Below are positions 34,489-45,703 of a stretch of 64,000 nt of DNA, in pieces. The position numbers were made by a program, and so were the translations under genes. Source of the DNA: Taxawa tesnikishii (nom. ined.) (lineage: Eukaryota > Ascomycota > Dothideomycetes > Dothideales); the NCBI GenBank assembly GCA_030247885.1, contig JAPDRO010000027.1:248001-312000 (forward strand). The letters run 5' to 3'. Numbering within the stretch: the stretch's first letter is position 1; every line of letters begins with the position of its first letter. The notes under the pieces are model-generated. The model saw nothing but the letters and a program-made list of their open reading frames with translations, made no database searches and was not told where the DNA came from.

Positions 34489-35995
34489 TCAAACCTTGAG
34501 TTTTTCCATCCCGCCATCCGGCTTCCGGATCTCCCTCCACCATCTCCCGATTTGTTCTCTAGATGGCCGCGTACATAGAAGCCAGATTATGACCACGACG
34601 AGCGTTAAAGGAAGGGCTGCTGCAAAGTAAATCCACAGCATATGCGTCTTAGGTTCACCTGGGCCTGCGTTCCAGTCGAAGAAGGTCATGCTGAAGAAAG
34701 ACTGTGCATGGTGGAACGTCAGCAGCTGCATTAATGTGGTACGGCAATGAGAGTCTCACGCATATAAACGTTGCGGGAAGGAACAGCAGTGTCATAGCAG
34801 CAATGGTCTTCATGGATGAACTGTCCCGCAGAGTGGCCTCGGCAATCTTGCGACTGTCTTCCGCAAGCCTTCTGCTTTCTTCAGCAATTTGCTTGCTAGC
34901 CTTTGCCTCGCGCTGTGCGATGAGATTATAGATCTGATCGAATCATTAGCGTCAATCTGGATCAGGAATGCATTCGATGCTGTACTCACAGCTGTGTATT
35001 GGTTTTGAATTCGCCTCGGCAATACCTCGAAGTCATACTTCAAGCTCTCATTTTGATTGACTTGCAAATCAACATCTCTTGACAACCGTCCCCAGAGTTC
35101 CAGCGGTCCTGGTTCAATGCCGGTAAATTCGCTTTCCCAAGTTGCCTCGCTGCACACTCTTGCGTAAGCGAGCATGCGGCCTGCGAGGTGAGCTTCGAAG
35201 CCTGATCTCCTCTCAAGCTTGATTAAGTCTATGTTGCATGCGTGCAATGACTGGACAAGCACTTCGAGATCGACAGATTGAGACTCAGTTGTCACAGCTA
35301 TCTCGACCATACCGACACGATCGAGTAGAGATGACAGCTGATCTGAAGTTTGATGGCTATGTCGCCGAAGTATGATCAGAGGTATGACCATCATGGCGAT
35401 CTCAGATCTCGACGCCAGGTAGTCTTCATAGCGACGATCCTCGAGAACATTTTCCAAGGCTAACGTCTCATCGGCTGAACATATTAAGATGGCCCCAGTC
35501 CGCCCCTCGTATTGACTGACAGCGAAAGATAAGAAATTATCGTCATCATGGGGTGTTTGCAGGAAGAAGCCTGTCCACGTTACTGAGCAGCCCCAATACC
35601 ACCCCGTGATTACTTACTCTCGGGATAGTGCAGAAAGATAGCACTACCAACGTTTTTCAACCAGACTGATCGATACTCCGAATCGAAATCGATGACATTC
35701 GTTAGCACGAATTCTGGCAAAGGGAACCGCATAGGGTCATTTCGCGGCGTTATAGCGTTATTCCACTTCGGTACACTGCATCTTCTTAGAAGGCCATGAG
35801 AAACGTGAACCCGTTCATCTCACAATATGTAAAAAGTAAGTTCGGGTCTTGAGAATTCCAGAACTCTGGCGCATCTTTCCAGTTTTGGATTACTCTCGAT
35901 TCCACTAGGTGTCCAGAACCGGATGCAGTACGGTCTTTTACGCACAGCACACTTCCGTAGGTCGTGCGGTCAGTCTCCTTGTGCTTGTCAGACAT
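34489..35995 (-). CDS. CorA-like two-TM membrane protein
   Basis: Start MSDKHKETDRTTYGSVLCV at 35995. Exons 35995-35618, 35582-34990, 34933-34760 and 34701-34489 give about 452 residues. A long soluble N-terminal part ends in a helical stretch (REAKASKQIAEESRRLAED) leading to two C-terminal membrane segments: MTLLFLPATFICSFFSMTFF and HMLWIYFAAALPLTLVVVIIWLL. This topology and the F-SM-FF motif fit fungal CorA/ZntB-like proteins; the bacterial GMN selectivity motif is replaced, so magnesium transport is not assured. One base appears missing near 35792-35795. The first intron would be only 35 bp (35583-35617), below the usual fungal minimum, yet the phases on both sides then match exactly. Confidence 0.72.
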
Positions 35996-36652
35996 GTCGA
36001 AATTAGCAGAAAGCAAGAAACTCTCATTTGAACAAATCCTGGATCATCCGGAAACTGCATGTCCGGGAGAGCGGTCTATGCCAGAGACCACCTCGCATTA
36101 TATCCATCTCCTTAGTGTCGAGCCCTGACATTGGTTATTGATCGAGGCTGGAATTGGCGCTCTCCACTCTTCCTTTCGCGCCGAAAGCGGCATAATTGAT
36201 TGGTTCACAGTTCGTGGCTGTGTGCATGAGGCTGCATGGCTGCGGCACAAAGATCGGATGCGTGAAGCGCCACTGACAGGTTCGGGAACAGGTGTTGAGA
36301 TCATTTGACCGAAGAGAGTCACTATGTTGAGAGAACATGGTGTTCGTTCTCTCACACAACGGAAGGGAAGAGACATTGGCACAAGATGTCAATCATGTCA
36401 AGGGCGGGAGCGGGTGGAGCGGGTCCAGCTCTGCCAAGGCAAAGCTCAACGGCCGCCGTGCCTCTCTATAGCAGCGATCATCGTAACTACAACAATCTCG
36501 AATCAACAAAGTAGGGAAGTATGAATTCAGAGTATTGCGATACGAAGAGACCGCCATATGTGCTTCATCAGAACGAAATTTGCGAAAGCGGTTTGATCAC
36601 TTTGACGCCAGCTTTCCCCACCCAACTCCCTAATGCAAAGGTTCCCATGCAT
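35996..36652. other. Intergenic, no convincing gene
   Basis: Upstream region of the CorA-like gene and 3' flank of the Cys-rich membrane protein gene; no supported frame. Confidence 0.5.
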
Positions 36653-38076
36653 TCACTTCTTCGGCGGCGTCTCGACTTTAGAGTACTCAGGCGAAGGCGT
36701 GGGCGGTGTAACCGCCGGCTCCGAACCCATCTCATGCACACGCTGACCCGCATCGAGCTCCGTAGGTGGCGAAACCGACGCTTTCGGCACTGTCATGTCA
36801 AAATACGGCGATGTTTGACTCTGTTCAAGATACGGATACGTCATCATTGGCGGCAACGACGGGGGCGAGCCAGGCACTTTAGGTATCTCTGTGTACATAG
36901 TTGGCGGAGAGGGCATGTTGGGGTCGAGGTAAGAGCCTTGCGGGGACGTCATACCACCCGTCGGGTACACGGTAGGCCAAGGCCCTTTTTCGTAGGGGTT
37001 GGGGTATGCAGCGCTTTGCATTGGTGGAACTTGAGATTGTTGTATCTGCTGTGCTTGATTTGCGCGTTTGGCTTTGCGCCAGAAGAAGAAGGCCAGTGCG
37101 AAAGCTGCGAGAAAGGGTACTCCGACGCCTACGCCTACGCCAACGGCTATTCTCTGACCCTGCGAGAGGAGAGATGATGACGACGATGATGGTAATGGGA
37201 GTGGCATTGTACTGGTCCCGTTGCTGGTCAATGATGGCGTTGTAGTTGCAGAACTCGTAGTCGGCGAAGTGGCTTTTGCTACCTGTCCTGTAGACGGCGA
37301 TGGCGCTAAGCCTGGCGCAACCTGTATAGCTGTGGTTGGCTGGCGACCATAGGTGGTGAGTTGGGTAACAGTCGACGGTGTATCTAACAAAGATTTGATC
37401 AGCGCATGTACTGGCGGTGACACAGCATTACATACATCCAGACACTGCTGTGCTGATCCATGTGCTAGTCCCGTTGCTGGTGGTAGGGAGAAGTAACCTG
37501 TGCTGCCGCCTATCGATGTTGGCAAGGAAACATACGGGGCCAACACGGATGGTGCATAGAGAGCAACTCTGGCATCACGCCCCATCTCGCTACACCCCCT
37601 CAGTGTGAGGTTGAGCAGGTCGTATGTCGCGTCGCCATTGTTCCACGAGCACCCGCAGCTTTCTGGCGCATGGCAAACCCATGTATTGGTGACGTTAGGA
37701 CCGAGATCGGAACAGTACTCTAAAGCAGTCCATGGTGACAATGCTAGTCGGTATCAGTTACGGTACGAGAAAGCGAAGAAAGAGAGCGCCCACTGGTATT
37801 CCAACCACATTTGTAGGGGCACGATTCATCTTTATAGTTTATGTCCGTGCATCCATACTGGTACAGATCACCTGTTTCGTAATTCCAGCAAGTGTTTCCT
37901 GACAAACAAATGTCTCCGAGCAAGCAGCATGCAGAGTTCCCACTACTCAAGCATGGCACCAGGTTCGACGGGCCTCGATTTTCTTTGCCGGGTCCGAAGT
38001 AGCATTGCTGTTGGCCGGCAACGAGCGCGACCAGCGTGAACAGTAAAGTGAAGACGGGTCTCGATAACTGTGCCAT
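36653..38076 (-). CDS. Type I membrane protein with Cys-rich ectodomain
   Basis: Two exons (38076-37794, 37743-36653; 50-bp intron) give 457 residues in one clean frame. Residues 1-21 are a signal peptide (LFTLLFTLVALVAG). The ectodomain starts QQCYFGPGKENRGP and has clustered Cys: SACCLLGDICLSGNTC, ESCPYKCG, then YCSDLG, WVCHAPESCGCSWN. A Ser/Thr-rich stalk precedes one membrane segment (AVGVGVGVGVPFLAAFALAFFFW) and a basic KAKRA stop-transfer. The cytosolic ~150 residues are Pro/Tyr-rich. The layout is common among fungal surface proteins of the WSC-like or mid2-like general type, though I do not recognise a named domain. A wall-sensor or adhesion role is a guess from architecture. Confidence 0.85.
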
Positions 38077-39831
38077 CTCAACTTTGTGTGATCTGAACTG
38101 GAAGTGTCCTAGTGAAGAAGAGAAAGGACGAGTAGGAAGGGAGACAAGAAAGCGAATCTGGACATTGAGAGGAGCGGGACATGCTGCTTATCTTAGGTGA
38201 TCAAGCCGTAAATAGCTGTGCCGCCTGGGGAATGTCTTCAAAGAGATCTGTTGCCGTCCCGGAGGGCCATCCGACTCAGCCTCGCATGGAGGGCATGCAG
38301 GATGGCTTCTTGATGCAGACACACTAATGTATTGCGTGGGCGTCTCCGAGGGACGGTGGGTGATGATGTCCATTTGCCAGCACTGATAAGGCACAGCAGA
38401 GCGTCGAAGCTCAAAGAGACTTCTTTGCTCAAACACCTCAACCTCGAGCTCGACATGCCCCGCAAGTATGTCAGCCCAGAGGATGCTCGACGCAATCACC
38501 AGAGATTCCTTGACAAGATGGCCTAGCTCCTCGACGTGCTCTGCAACTGCGCCCGCGACAATCGGGGGAAGAAGGCAATTCTTCTCAACTCGGCAAGTGA
38601 CACGCAAGTTTGTGTACCTGACTAAGGCCTCGAAAGCGCGGTATCTGGGCAGCTGAAGAGGTTTGTATGCCCCGCAACACGCGAAGTCCTTGACGAGACT
38701 TCGGCGTACAGAATCCGCTGAAGATTTTCTGCCTACGTCTTTCGCTCAGGCTATCCATGGAACTTGCCTGGGCCTACCGTCCAACAAGCGGACAGGTCAG
38801 CGCTACGCGCGAATCGAGGGCTTGCAGTGGAGAAAGGTCTGGGGGACCTGACGCTGAGCTGGAGGCTGACAGCCCCCAAGTGTATCCGTGACACTTGTCA
38901 TCCGCAACCACAGATCCGAAGGCGTTATATTCTAGGATTCGGGCAGATCATGTCGATTTAGGCAAATTTCGAAACTGCTGTCGCCCGGTCTTTCATAAAA
39001 GTTCTGGTCTAACAACCGCAGCGTACTATCAGCGACTCACTGCGCGAGAGAATAGATGGGAACATTAGCAAGCCCTAACTGTTTGAAATTCGTCCGATGT
39101 AGCTTATGCAATGCAATGCACGATAGAGCCTGCCTTGATGTCCATAAGCAGTGCGACCTTCTCCCGCATGTGTAGAAAGTCTCGGGCTATCGAAGTTATG
39201 CGCCGTCAGGCTGTGGTCTCCACTCTCATGCGTCTAAACACTCAGCTTGACTGCCGGCTCGACCTAGGGCTCATTCAGCCCATGCAGCATAGCGTAGTTC
39301 CCCTGTAAGATCGGATTAGTGACAACTCGTTGGTCCCGATTAATATGCAATGTTTTGCATAAGCACAAGGATATCCCGCCTGGTATGGAGATGCTCCACT
39401 ATGCCAGTCTTTGACGGCTACATGTGCATTAGGACGCTTCGTTGACATCGAAATAGACGGGGGATAGTAAGGATTGAGCATCTCTTATGCACGATGCGTG
39501 CTGACATCGACTGTCGGTCCTTCAAAAGGGATGAGGGCAGACGGTTATATTTAGAGCAACGGATCAGATAAGATAAGTCAGCGGAATGACGTGTCTGTCG
39601 CTCCATTCACTCGTTTTGTTGATGCTCGAGAGTGCCAGCAAGCACTTCAGCACTTCACTTAACCTTCACTGAACCTTCATCAAATTCTCACTCGAGCTTT
39701 GCCTGAGGTAAATTAGAGCTTTACTCCATAACTCACTCAGACGTTGCTTTTCTCTAGCCCAAGCTCCACTTGGGCTTCACCCACTATCTACCTTCGACCA
39801 CTAATCGAGAGGGGCAGTACTGTATACAACA
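38077..39831. other. Intergenic, divergent promoters, no convincing gene
   Basis: No supported frame. The last 200 bases before 39832 contain repeated CTTCACT-type words (CACTTCAGCACTTCACTTAACCTTCACTGAACC near 39643-39675) that form a short imperfect tandem. Confidence 0.45.
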
Positions 39832-40500
39832 ATGGCCTCAGAACAACAAGCGACGGTCAAGTTGCCGCGCGTAGCTATCACATACTGTACTCAATGCGTA
39901 AGCTCTTCTCTGGGTGTCGCACAGGAACACCGGCTAACTCCCGCATAGAGATGGATGCTCCGTGCAGCTTACTTCGGTCAGGAACTACTCTCCACCTTCG
40001 GCACCTCCATCGGCGAAATCGCGCTCATTCCGGCCACCGGTGGTATCTTTACTGTGAATCTGACCTACAAGCCCGAGGCCACAGCAGAGAACAGCGGAGA
40101 TGTTTCCGTGCAAGACGTCCTGATCTGGGATAGGAAGGCAGAGGGAGGATTTCCTGAGACGAAGATCCTTAAACAGCGAGTGCGGAACCACATCGAGCCT
40201 GGAAAAGATCTAGGACACTCAGATAAGCCATCAAATAAGACGAAGGGAGAAGGAGAGAAGATGAAGCAGGCTGAGGATCCGAACGCACCAGGAACTGTCA
40301 CAGGATCCGGAAATGATATGCTGGATTCAATGGCGCTCAATGCGAAGTCTACTGGAGCTAAGAGTGCGCAAAACGAAGACAAGCCTTTGAAGCAAGCAGA
40401 AGACCCTAGCGCCCCGGGAACGGTTACTGGTTCGGATAACGGACTACAAGATTCTCTTACCCTCAACGCCAAATCCACTGAGTGTGAGGACTGCCAATGA
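39832..40500 (+). CDS. Rdx family (SelT/SelW/SelH-like) thioredoxin-fold protein with duplicated tail
   Basis: Two exons (39832-39897, 39949-40500; 51-bp intron) give 205 residues. The N-terminal ~90 residues match the Rdx fold: VAITYCTQC|RWMLRAAYFGQELL, with the redox CxxC (Cys, not selenocysteine), then GEIALIPATGGIFTVNL and VLIWDRKAEGGFPETKILKQ. The intron falls exactly after the second Cys. The C-terminal ~100 residues are acidic and disordered and contain two copies of a ~30-residue unit beginning KQAEDPNAPGTVTGS and KQAEDPSAPGTVTGS and ending LNAKST. Rdx proteins are thought to be thiol-disulfide redox proteins; yeast lacks this type, many filamentous fungi have one. It ends CEDCQ, a second CxxC-like pair. 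Confidence 0.85.
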
Positions 40501-40559
40501 ACTCGGTAGCGCCCGAACGAAAACACCCGAATGCAGATGAGATATCCTCAACGTGAGAA

Positions 40560-42487
40560 CTACGTCGACTCTCTTGTGGCAAGCTCAGCCCTCAACCTCG
40601 CAACCTCTTTCCTCAAACTCTCAATCAAAATTTTATCCTTCTCCCTCTCGCGACGGACAGCTTCATCCACGTCCGCCTTCCATATTTCACTGATGGCCAG
40701 CGTCGCTCTCCCCGTAGCTTCTTCGCGCCATTTCGCAACCTCCCTCTCCATGGTTTCGATGTGGTTCCGCAGCAGCTGTTTCTCTGCTCCATCGCCAATC
40801 AGCGCTTTTGCCTCCGCCAGGCTACTCGCCTCCGTCGCCTTGGTCTCAGACAGCTCCTGGCGTAGCCTCACATTCTCGTTCACGTGTGCACGCATTTCCT
40901 CCCACAGTAAGCTATCTGGCTTCTTTTCTTGGGCGTCTCTGGTTTCGGTTAGGGACTCGCCCACCTTTCGAAGGCGCTCTAACAGGGCTCGAACTTCGGC
41001 GCGTGCGTGGTCACGGTCGGAGCAAAGATGTCGCTGCGTCTCTTTCGCAGTCTCGAGCTCCTTGAATCGCAAGGAAAGGATGGCTTCTTTTGCTTTAGTC
41101 GCCTGATCAAGCTCTTGCCGTAGCATGTGGATGATCGTTTCCTTCCGATCAACACGCTGCAGTTGACCCTGCTGCAACGCATCGGCCAGTGGTTGCGGCG
41201 TAGCCATCCGTTGCTGACGAAGTGTCGGAGAATCCGGTGGCTGCATGTCATGCGGGTATGTGAAGACCAGCGCACGAACCTCGATGCTTTCACGGGATGG
41301 TGCACCTGCGGGGACGACTTCCGGCGGCAGGTCGAAGGCTGTATGCAGACAGTGCCGGGCTGCGACGTCTCTGTCGCTATCATAGTTCTTGAAAAGGAGA
41401 ACATCTTCTTCCGCTTGTTCGCTCATGTAGTACCAGTGGTAGCCTTGCCGGTATTGGACAACACCCATCTGCCCATGGTCAGTATGCGACGGTGAACAAC
41501 GTGTGCGGATCGCCTACTGTATCCCAAAACTCGCCAGTGTCGAGCCGCTTCCTGTCACATTCGATGACATCGCTGGGTAGCAGTTTGCCCCCATCTGCTA
41601 TGGCGAGCGCGCAGTCATACACGGGATGTTTGGTTGGTCTCCAAACGCTGCAAAAGTGTCTCGGTCACTATTCTGGACTGCGGCTGATGGGATTCCTCAC
41701 TCACTTGACGATCCGCGTTCGCCCCCTCAGTAGATAATCGGCCTTCATTTCCGTCAGGTTCCGGACTTTGGTTATGATGCTGGACTCTGTTTGGTCTGTA
41801 CGCGGCAGTTAGGGGCATGATTCCCGGGAAGAGCGCAGCTGAAAGGTATACTCACCGACATGTACCTGTTTCGCGAAGGGATTATAGCTCAACCCTTCGA
41901 TGCGCATGCCCTCAGGTCCACTCTGTCTTATCTATCAAACACCTTTGTCAGTACAGCTCTCCCTCCACCACTTCACAGCACGCGGTTATACCCGGAACTT
42001 GACTCACTCTTGCATCGAAAAACATGATCTCATCACACCCCTCCAACTCTCTCCGCAACAGGTCCTCCATCTCCTGCAGATAATACTCGCCAATGGCCTT
42101 CTGGCTCCCCCAATCTCGAAATTCTGTCGGCGCCTTCACATACCGGAACCCGTTCTCGTCCAGCGAGAAATCTGTTCCTGAGCCTTCAAGGTCGCGCACG
42201 TCTTGGATCCATTCGGGTTCACCCGGTGCTAGCCGCACGTTGGACTTGCCCTCCCGATCGAGGAAGCCGGGGACTACTTGCAGCGGCTTGACCTTCTCAT
42301 AGAGAGAGAGAGGGGCGAGGTAGTGCAGACGTACCGTTATGCTTTTGGTGGGCTCTTTCGTGATGTTGGTGGTGTGGTTGGATTCCGTATCGGTAGAAGC
42401 GGGCTTGGCGTCGGCGTCGGGCGGTGAGCGTGGTGGTGTGGGAGGAGGCTCTTCCGCTGACGGCATGTCTTTTTCCAATGCAGACAT
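40560..42487 (-). CDS. CmcJ/GA4-desaturase-like enzyme with C-terminal coiled coil
   Basis: Five exons (42487-42008, 41931-41856, 41795-41705, 41647-41518, 41468-40560) join in frame without correction to 561 residues. Residues ~45-360 follow the fungal CmcJ/GA4-desaturase-like plan: SITVRLHYLAPL, DFSLDENGFRYVKAPTEF, KAIGEYYLQEMEDLL, EIMFFDARIRQ, AKQVHVD, then RTRIVNVWRPTKHPVYDCAL, YRQGYHWYYMSEQAEEDVLL and KNYDS...HTAFDLPPE. This superfamily is related to 2-oxoglutarate/Fe(II) enzymes; HVD and the late His are candidate metal ligands. After about residue 360 comes a ~200-residue highly charged heptad-rich region (ELDQATKAKEAILSLRFKEL onward) that should form a long coiled coil, not usual for this family. 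The substrate is unknown; no biosynthetic cluster surrounds it. Confidence 0.85.
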
Positions 42488-43441
42488 ACTTTTTTCGCGT
42501 TTTGGTTTGTGGACAAAGATTGCTGGGCTTGTCTGATGTCGAGTCCAGTTGATTGATGGAGCTGCGAAATAGCTAGAGTATCAGCTCTTATCTGTGTGCT
42601 GCAACCCCTTGCTCGCAGGAGCGATAACCTGATCTTGCGTCGTGCCACTCGTCCAATGGGTGCTTGCCAGCTTTTGGTGCTACCCTGGGTTGTGAACCTT
42701 CTGGGGTTTTCTTTACGTTTGCAATGCAACTTGTCTTCGGTCGTCGCCCAGGTCGTAGCACTTCGCAATGCCGGAAATGGCCTCAGCACGAGCGGGCTGC
42801 TGCAAGCCTATATACATACCCATGGAATCGCGCGGGTAGAGCATGATGATGCGGTACACCACGTTTGTCCGTGACACTGCACGTGGCAGTATGGTCATGG
42901 AGATGTAGCAAACAGTAGCTGAGCGCGGTGCCAGCGTGCTGCGATGCCGGTTAAGCGGCTGCTGTACGATCTCATGTTAGTCATGGGTTGTCAATGCTGT
43001 CAATATACGAGAGTGCACCTCCTCTCGGGACCGGCAACAGTCGCGTTGCAAAGCCTCATGCTGTATGTTGTGCAGTCGTGGAACCGTTTGTCGTTGTTTG
43101 CTGGGAAAGAGAGAAGACGGTAAAAGTGGTGTGTATATGTGTTCATCGGGACTACACTACCGAAGGTGATGAGGCTAGCGTGACCATCCATATCTGCTAT
43201 CTACATACCTAAAGAAAAGCGGGCTCAACGCTTGGCTGGTGCCAGGTGTGGCTCTATCGATTGGATTAGTTATCTACGGAAAGAAGATGTTTTCCAACAC
43301 AGAGCGGCCTATTCCGGGCTAGTCAACCTGCCAAACCGGGTTGGCTTACGCCATGTAAGCGCTACTTCCTCAGTCTGCGGCTTATCCTATGATATACAAA
43401 TCTATCACACGCTCCTTACCCAAATACACGAAGCATGAGAA
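42488..43441. other. Intergenic, divergent promoters
   Basis: Upstream regions of the CmcJ-like gene (minus) and the PLP-enzyme gene (plus). No supported frame. Confidence 0.5.
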
Positions 43442-44588
43442 ATGGCCGCTCTACCTGAGCCGTTCTCGTCATTTCCGCGTCTATCCTTATTGTATCCGCA
43501 TCCATCTCCAATCGAGCCGTTAGAACGGTTCACCGCTTCCCTATTGTCTGAGGGTGAAGAAACGCCAAAGATATGGGCAAAACGGGAGGACAGCAACTCA
43601 GGTCTAGCAGGCGGTGGCAATAAGATCAGGAAGTTGGAATACGTGATTCCAGATGCGCAAGCCCAGGGAGCAACAGTTCTTGTGACGACGGGAGGGAAAC
43701 AGAGCAATCACATGCGGCAGGTGGCAGCGGCGGCAGCGAAGACCGGCATGAAGGTGAGTCACTGGTCTTCTCAATGTTCGCATACTCCCTATAGAGCAAG
43801 GAAACAAACAAAAGTATGCGCGTTCAAGAATCCATTCCATAACTCCCATCATCCAGGCCCACCTCGTTCCGCGTGACGCAGTCCAACCGCTCCCTTCTAC
43901 CGCATACGAAAGTATTGGCAACATTCAACTCACAGATTTGATGTCCGCGACCCGGCACCCGGTCTCGACATCTCATGAGCAGGTTCTGGAAGACTTACGG
44001 CAAGCGGGCGAGAAGCCGTACTGGATCCCATCCGGCGCCTCTACACACCGGCTCGGCGGCCTCGGTTTTGCACGCTTTGCCTTTGAGTTGGCGGCCCAGG
44101 AAGAAGAACTCGGCGTCTTTTCCGATACGATTGTAGTCGCGTGCAACAGCGGTAGCACTCTCGAGGGGATGATCGCTGGCTTCAAGATTCTGGAGAGAAT
44201 CACAGGAGCCAAGCGGCGTAGATTGATTGGAGTAGACACTCCCGCTGCTCCTGATGGGCACTTGGCACGTCTTGTGCTGCAATCGGCCAACGCGACCGCA
44301 GAACTCATCAATCCCGAGTGTTGTAAGCCTGCATTCACTGACAAGGACATTAATGTCGATACCCGCTTCAATGCCGGCGCTTACGGTCGGGTTGATGAGC
44401 GCACGCTGGCGGCCATGAAACTGCTGGCGAGCACGGACGGCGTGGTGACTGATCCAGTATATACCGGGAAGGCTTTGACTGGGTTGGTGGAAATGATGCG
44501 TAATGGAGAGTTGAGCGGCTCCGAGAATGTCTTATTCGTTCACACCGGAGGTACAATGGTGTTAAGTGCATATCCGACAGTTAGATAG
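43442..44588 (+). CDS. PLP enzyme of ACC deaminase/D-cysteine desulfhydrase family, probably D-cysteine desulfhydrase
   Basis: Two exons (43442-43753, 43857-44588; 103-bp intron) encode 347 residues, the usual family length. Family motifs: [23 protein letters not shown], whose NK contains the PLP Schiff-base lysine; [57 protein letters not shown]; and FVHTGGT. The last two decide specificity. In studied ACC deaminases the residue after the active Tyr is Glu (VYEGKS) and the loop reads HLGG. In D-cysteine desulfhydrases these are Ser/Thr and HTGG, as here. So it most likely breaks D-cysteine into pyruvate, H2S and ammonia, although similarity search will probably label it ACC deaminase. Cytosolic; no signal peptide. 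Confidence 0.88.
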
Positions 44589-44783
44589 CAGCTTCGGTGC
44601 TTCCCTCCTCCCTCTTGTTACAGTGTTTCTGCAATGCTCTTTCTATTCAAGCACTCCCTGCTAGACTACGTACGCGGACTGTCTGGTTAATGAAGGAGAA
44701 ATGAAACACTGGTGAAGCGGGAGTGAAGCAAGAGTGAAAGTAAAAACAAATGGCCTCTTAGGCCCTGTTACGTGTACCTTAAA

Positions 44784-45703
44784 CTAGAGCTTCGATGAGC
44801 GAGGCATTGTCAGGTCCAACTCAGTGGTACACAGCAACAGTGTATCTCTCAACGCCTGTTACGAGTTGTCAGCACGCTGTTCTTGCACTTCACCATGTCT
44901 GCTTGCACCTACGCCCAATCGGTGCTTCTCATTGATCGCCTGATAGTCATCCCCCGCAAGCATGTCGCAAAAATGCTTGATGCTGGGATAGTGCACAATG
45001 GAAATCTCGTTCCACCACTCATTCTCCGGCCTCGAGGAGTCCCCGCGCGAATCCGACTGTCCTGCCGGCGGCTTCACCACGTTGCCCACCAGCTTCGCAT
45101 CACCGCCGCGCCTGCCCGCGACTTCGATGAATCCCTGCTCCGCATCAGTATACCCACCCGCCAGCCCAAGACGTCACTGATGCGTACCTGTCCGTATTTG
45201 TAGTATTCTGGCTTTCCGCCCTCGTTGAAATGCAACAGGTTCAACATGGTGACGGGTCCGTCATACTCTTTCATCAGCTCATCCATGAACTTTAACAAGT
45301 CCGGACTCAGCTCCAGGTTCTGTGACGACTCCGGCACACGTGCTTTCTCCAGACTGCCTGTCAACTGCGCGTATTTTGCATTCTTCTTCAACTTGTGGTC
45401 TTTCTCCGGATACGCCGCCAGCAGTTTCGAGGGTATGCCCACAATTACTTTGTATTCTTCTTCAACCTGTGTTCTTGCAGATTCGGGGAGGTTTCCATCG
45501 GACGTTCGTACGAGAAGCATCAGGTCCCATGGTGTGTTAGTCAAGGAGGATTTGTCAAGGATCTCGGTGTGGATCACGTAGTGGCGCGGACGAGAGGCGA
45601 CGACAATGTCAATGGCGGGAGCGGTGTTTGTCAGTTGACCGAGGAAGCTCTCGACGCTAACGGGGTGGGCGAGGCGGAGGAGGTGGAGGGTTAGGAGAGG
45701 CAT
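44784..45703 (-). CDS. Conserved fungal protein of unknown function, ~269 aa
   Basis: Three exons (45703-45188, 45134-44913, 44855-44784) join in frame without correction, with introns of 53 and 57 bp, to 269 residues starting MPLLTLHLLRLAHPVS. Notable stretches are PRHYVIHTEILDKSSL, PWDLMLLVRT, DGPVTMLNLLHFNEGGKPEYYKYGQ and EWWNEISIVHYPSIKHFCDML followed by GDDYQAINEKHRLGALRDTLLLC. The MLNLLHF and NEISIVHYPSI-HF-DML segments resemble the ferredoxin-like (DUF1330/dimeric alpha-beta barrel) repeats found in small bacterial and fungal proteins, which I infer occur twice here. No catalytic residues are obvious. The stop-containing last exon is only 72 bp, so end position is less sure than the start. 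Confidence 0.72.

Noticed and set aside
43442-44588. ACC deaminase call
   Set aside because: The family is right, but the two specificity positions are Thr/Thr as in D-cysteine desulfhydrases.
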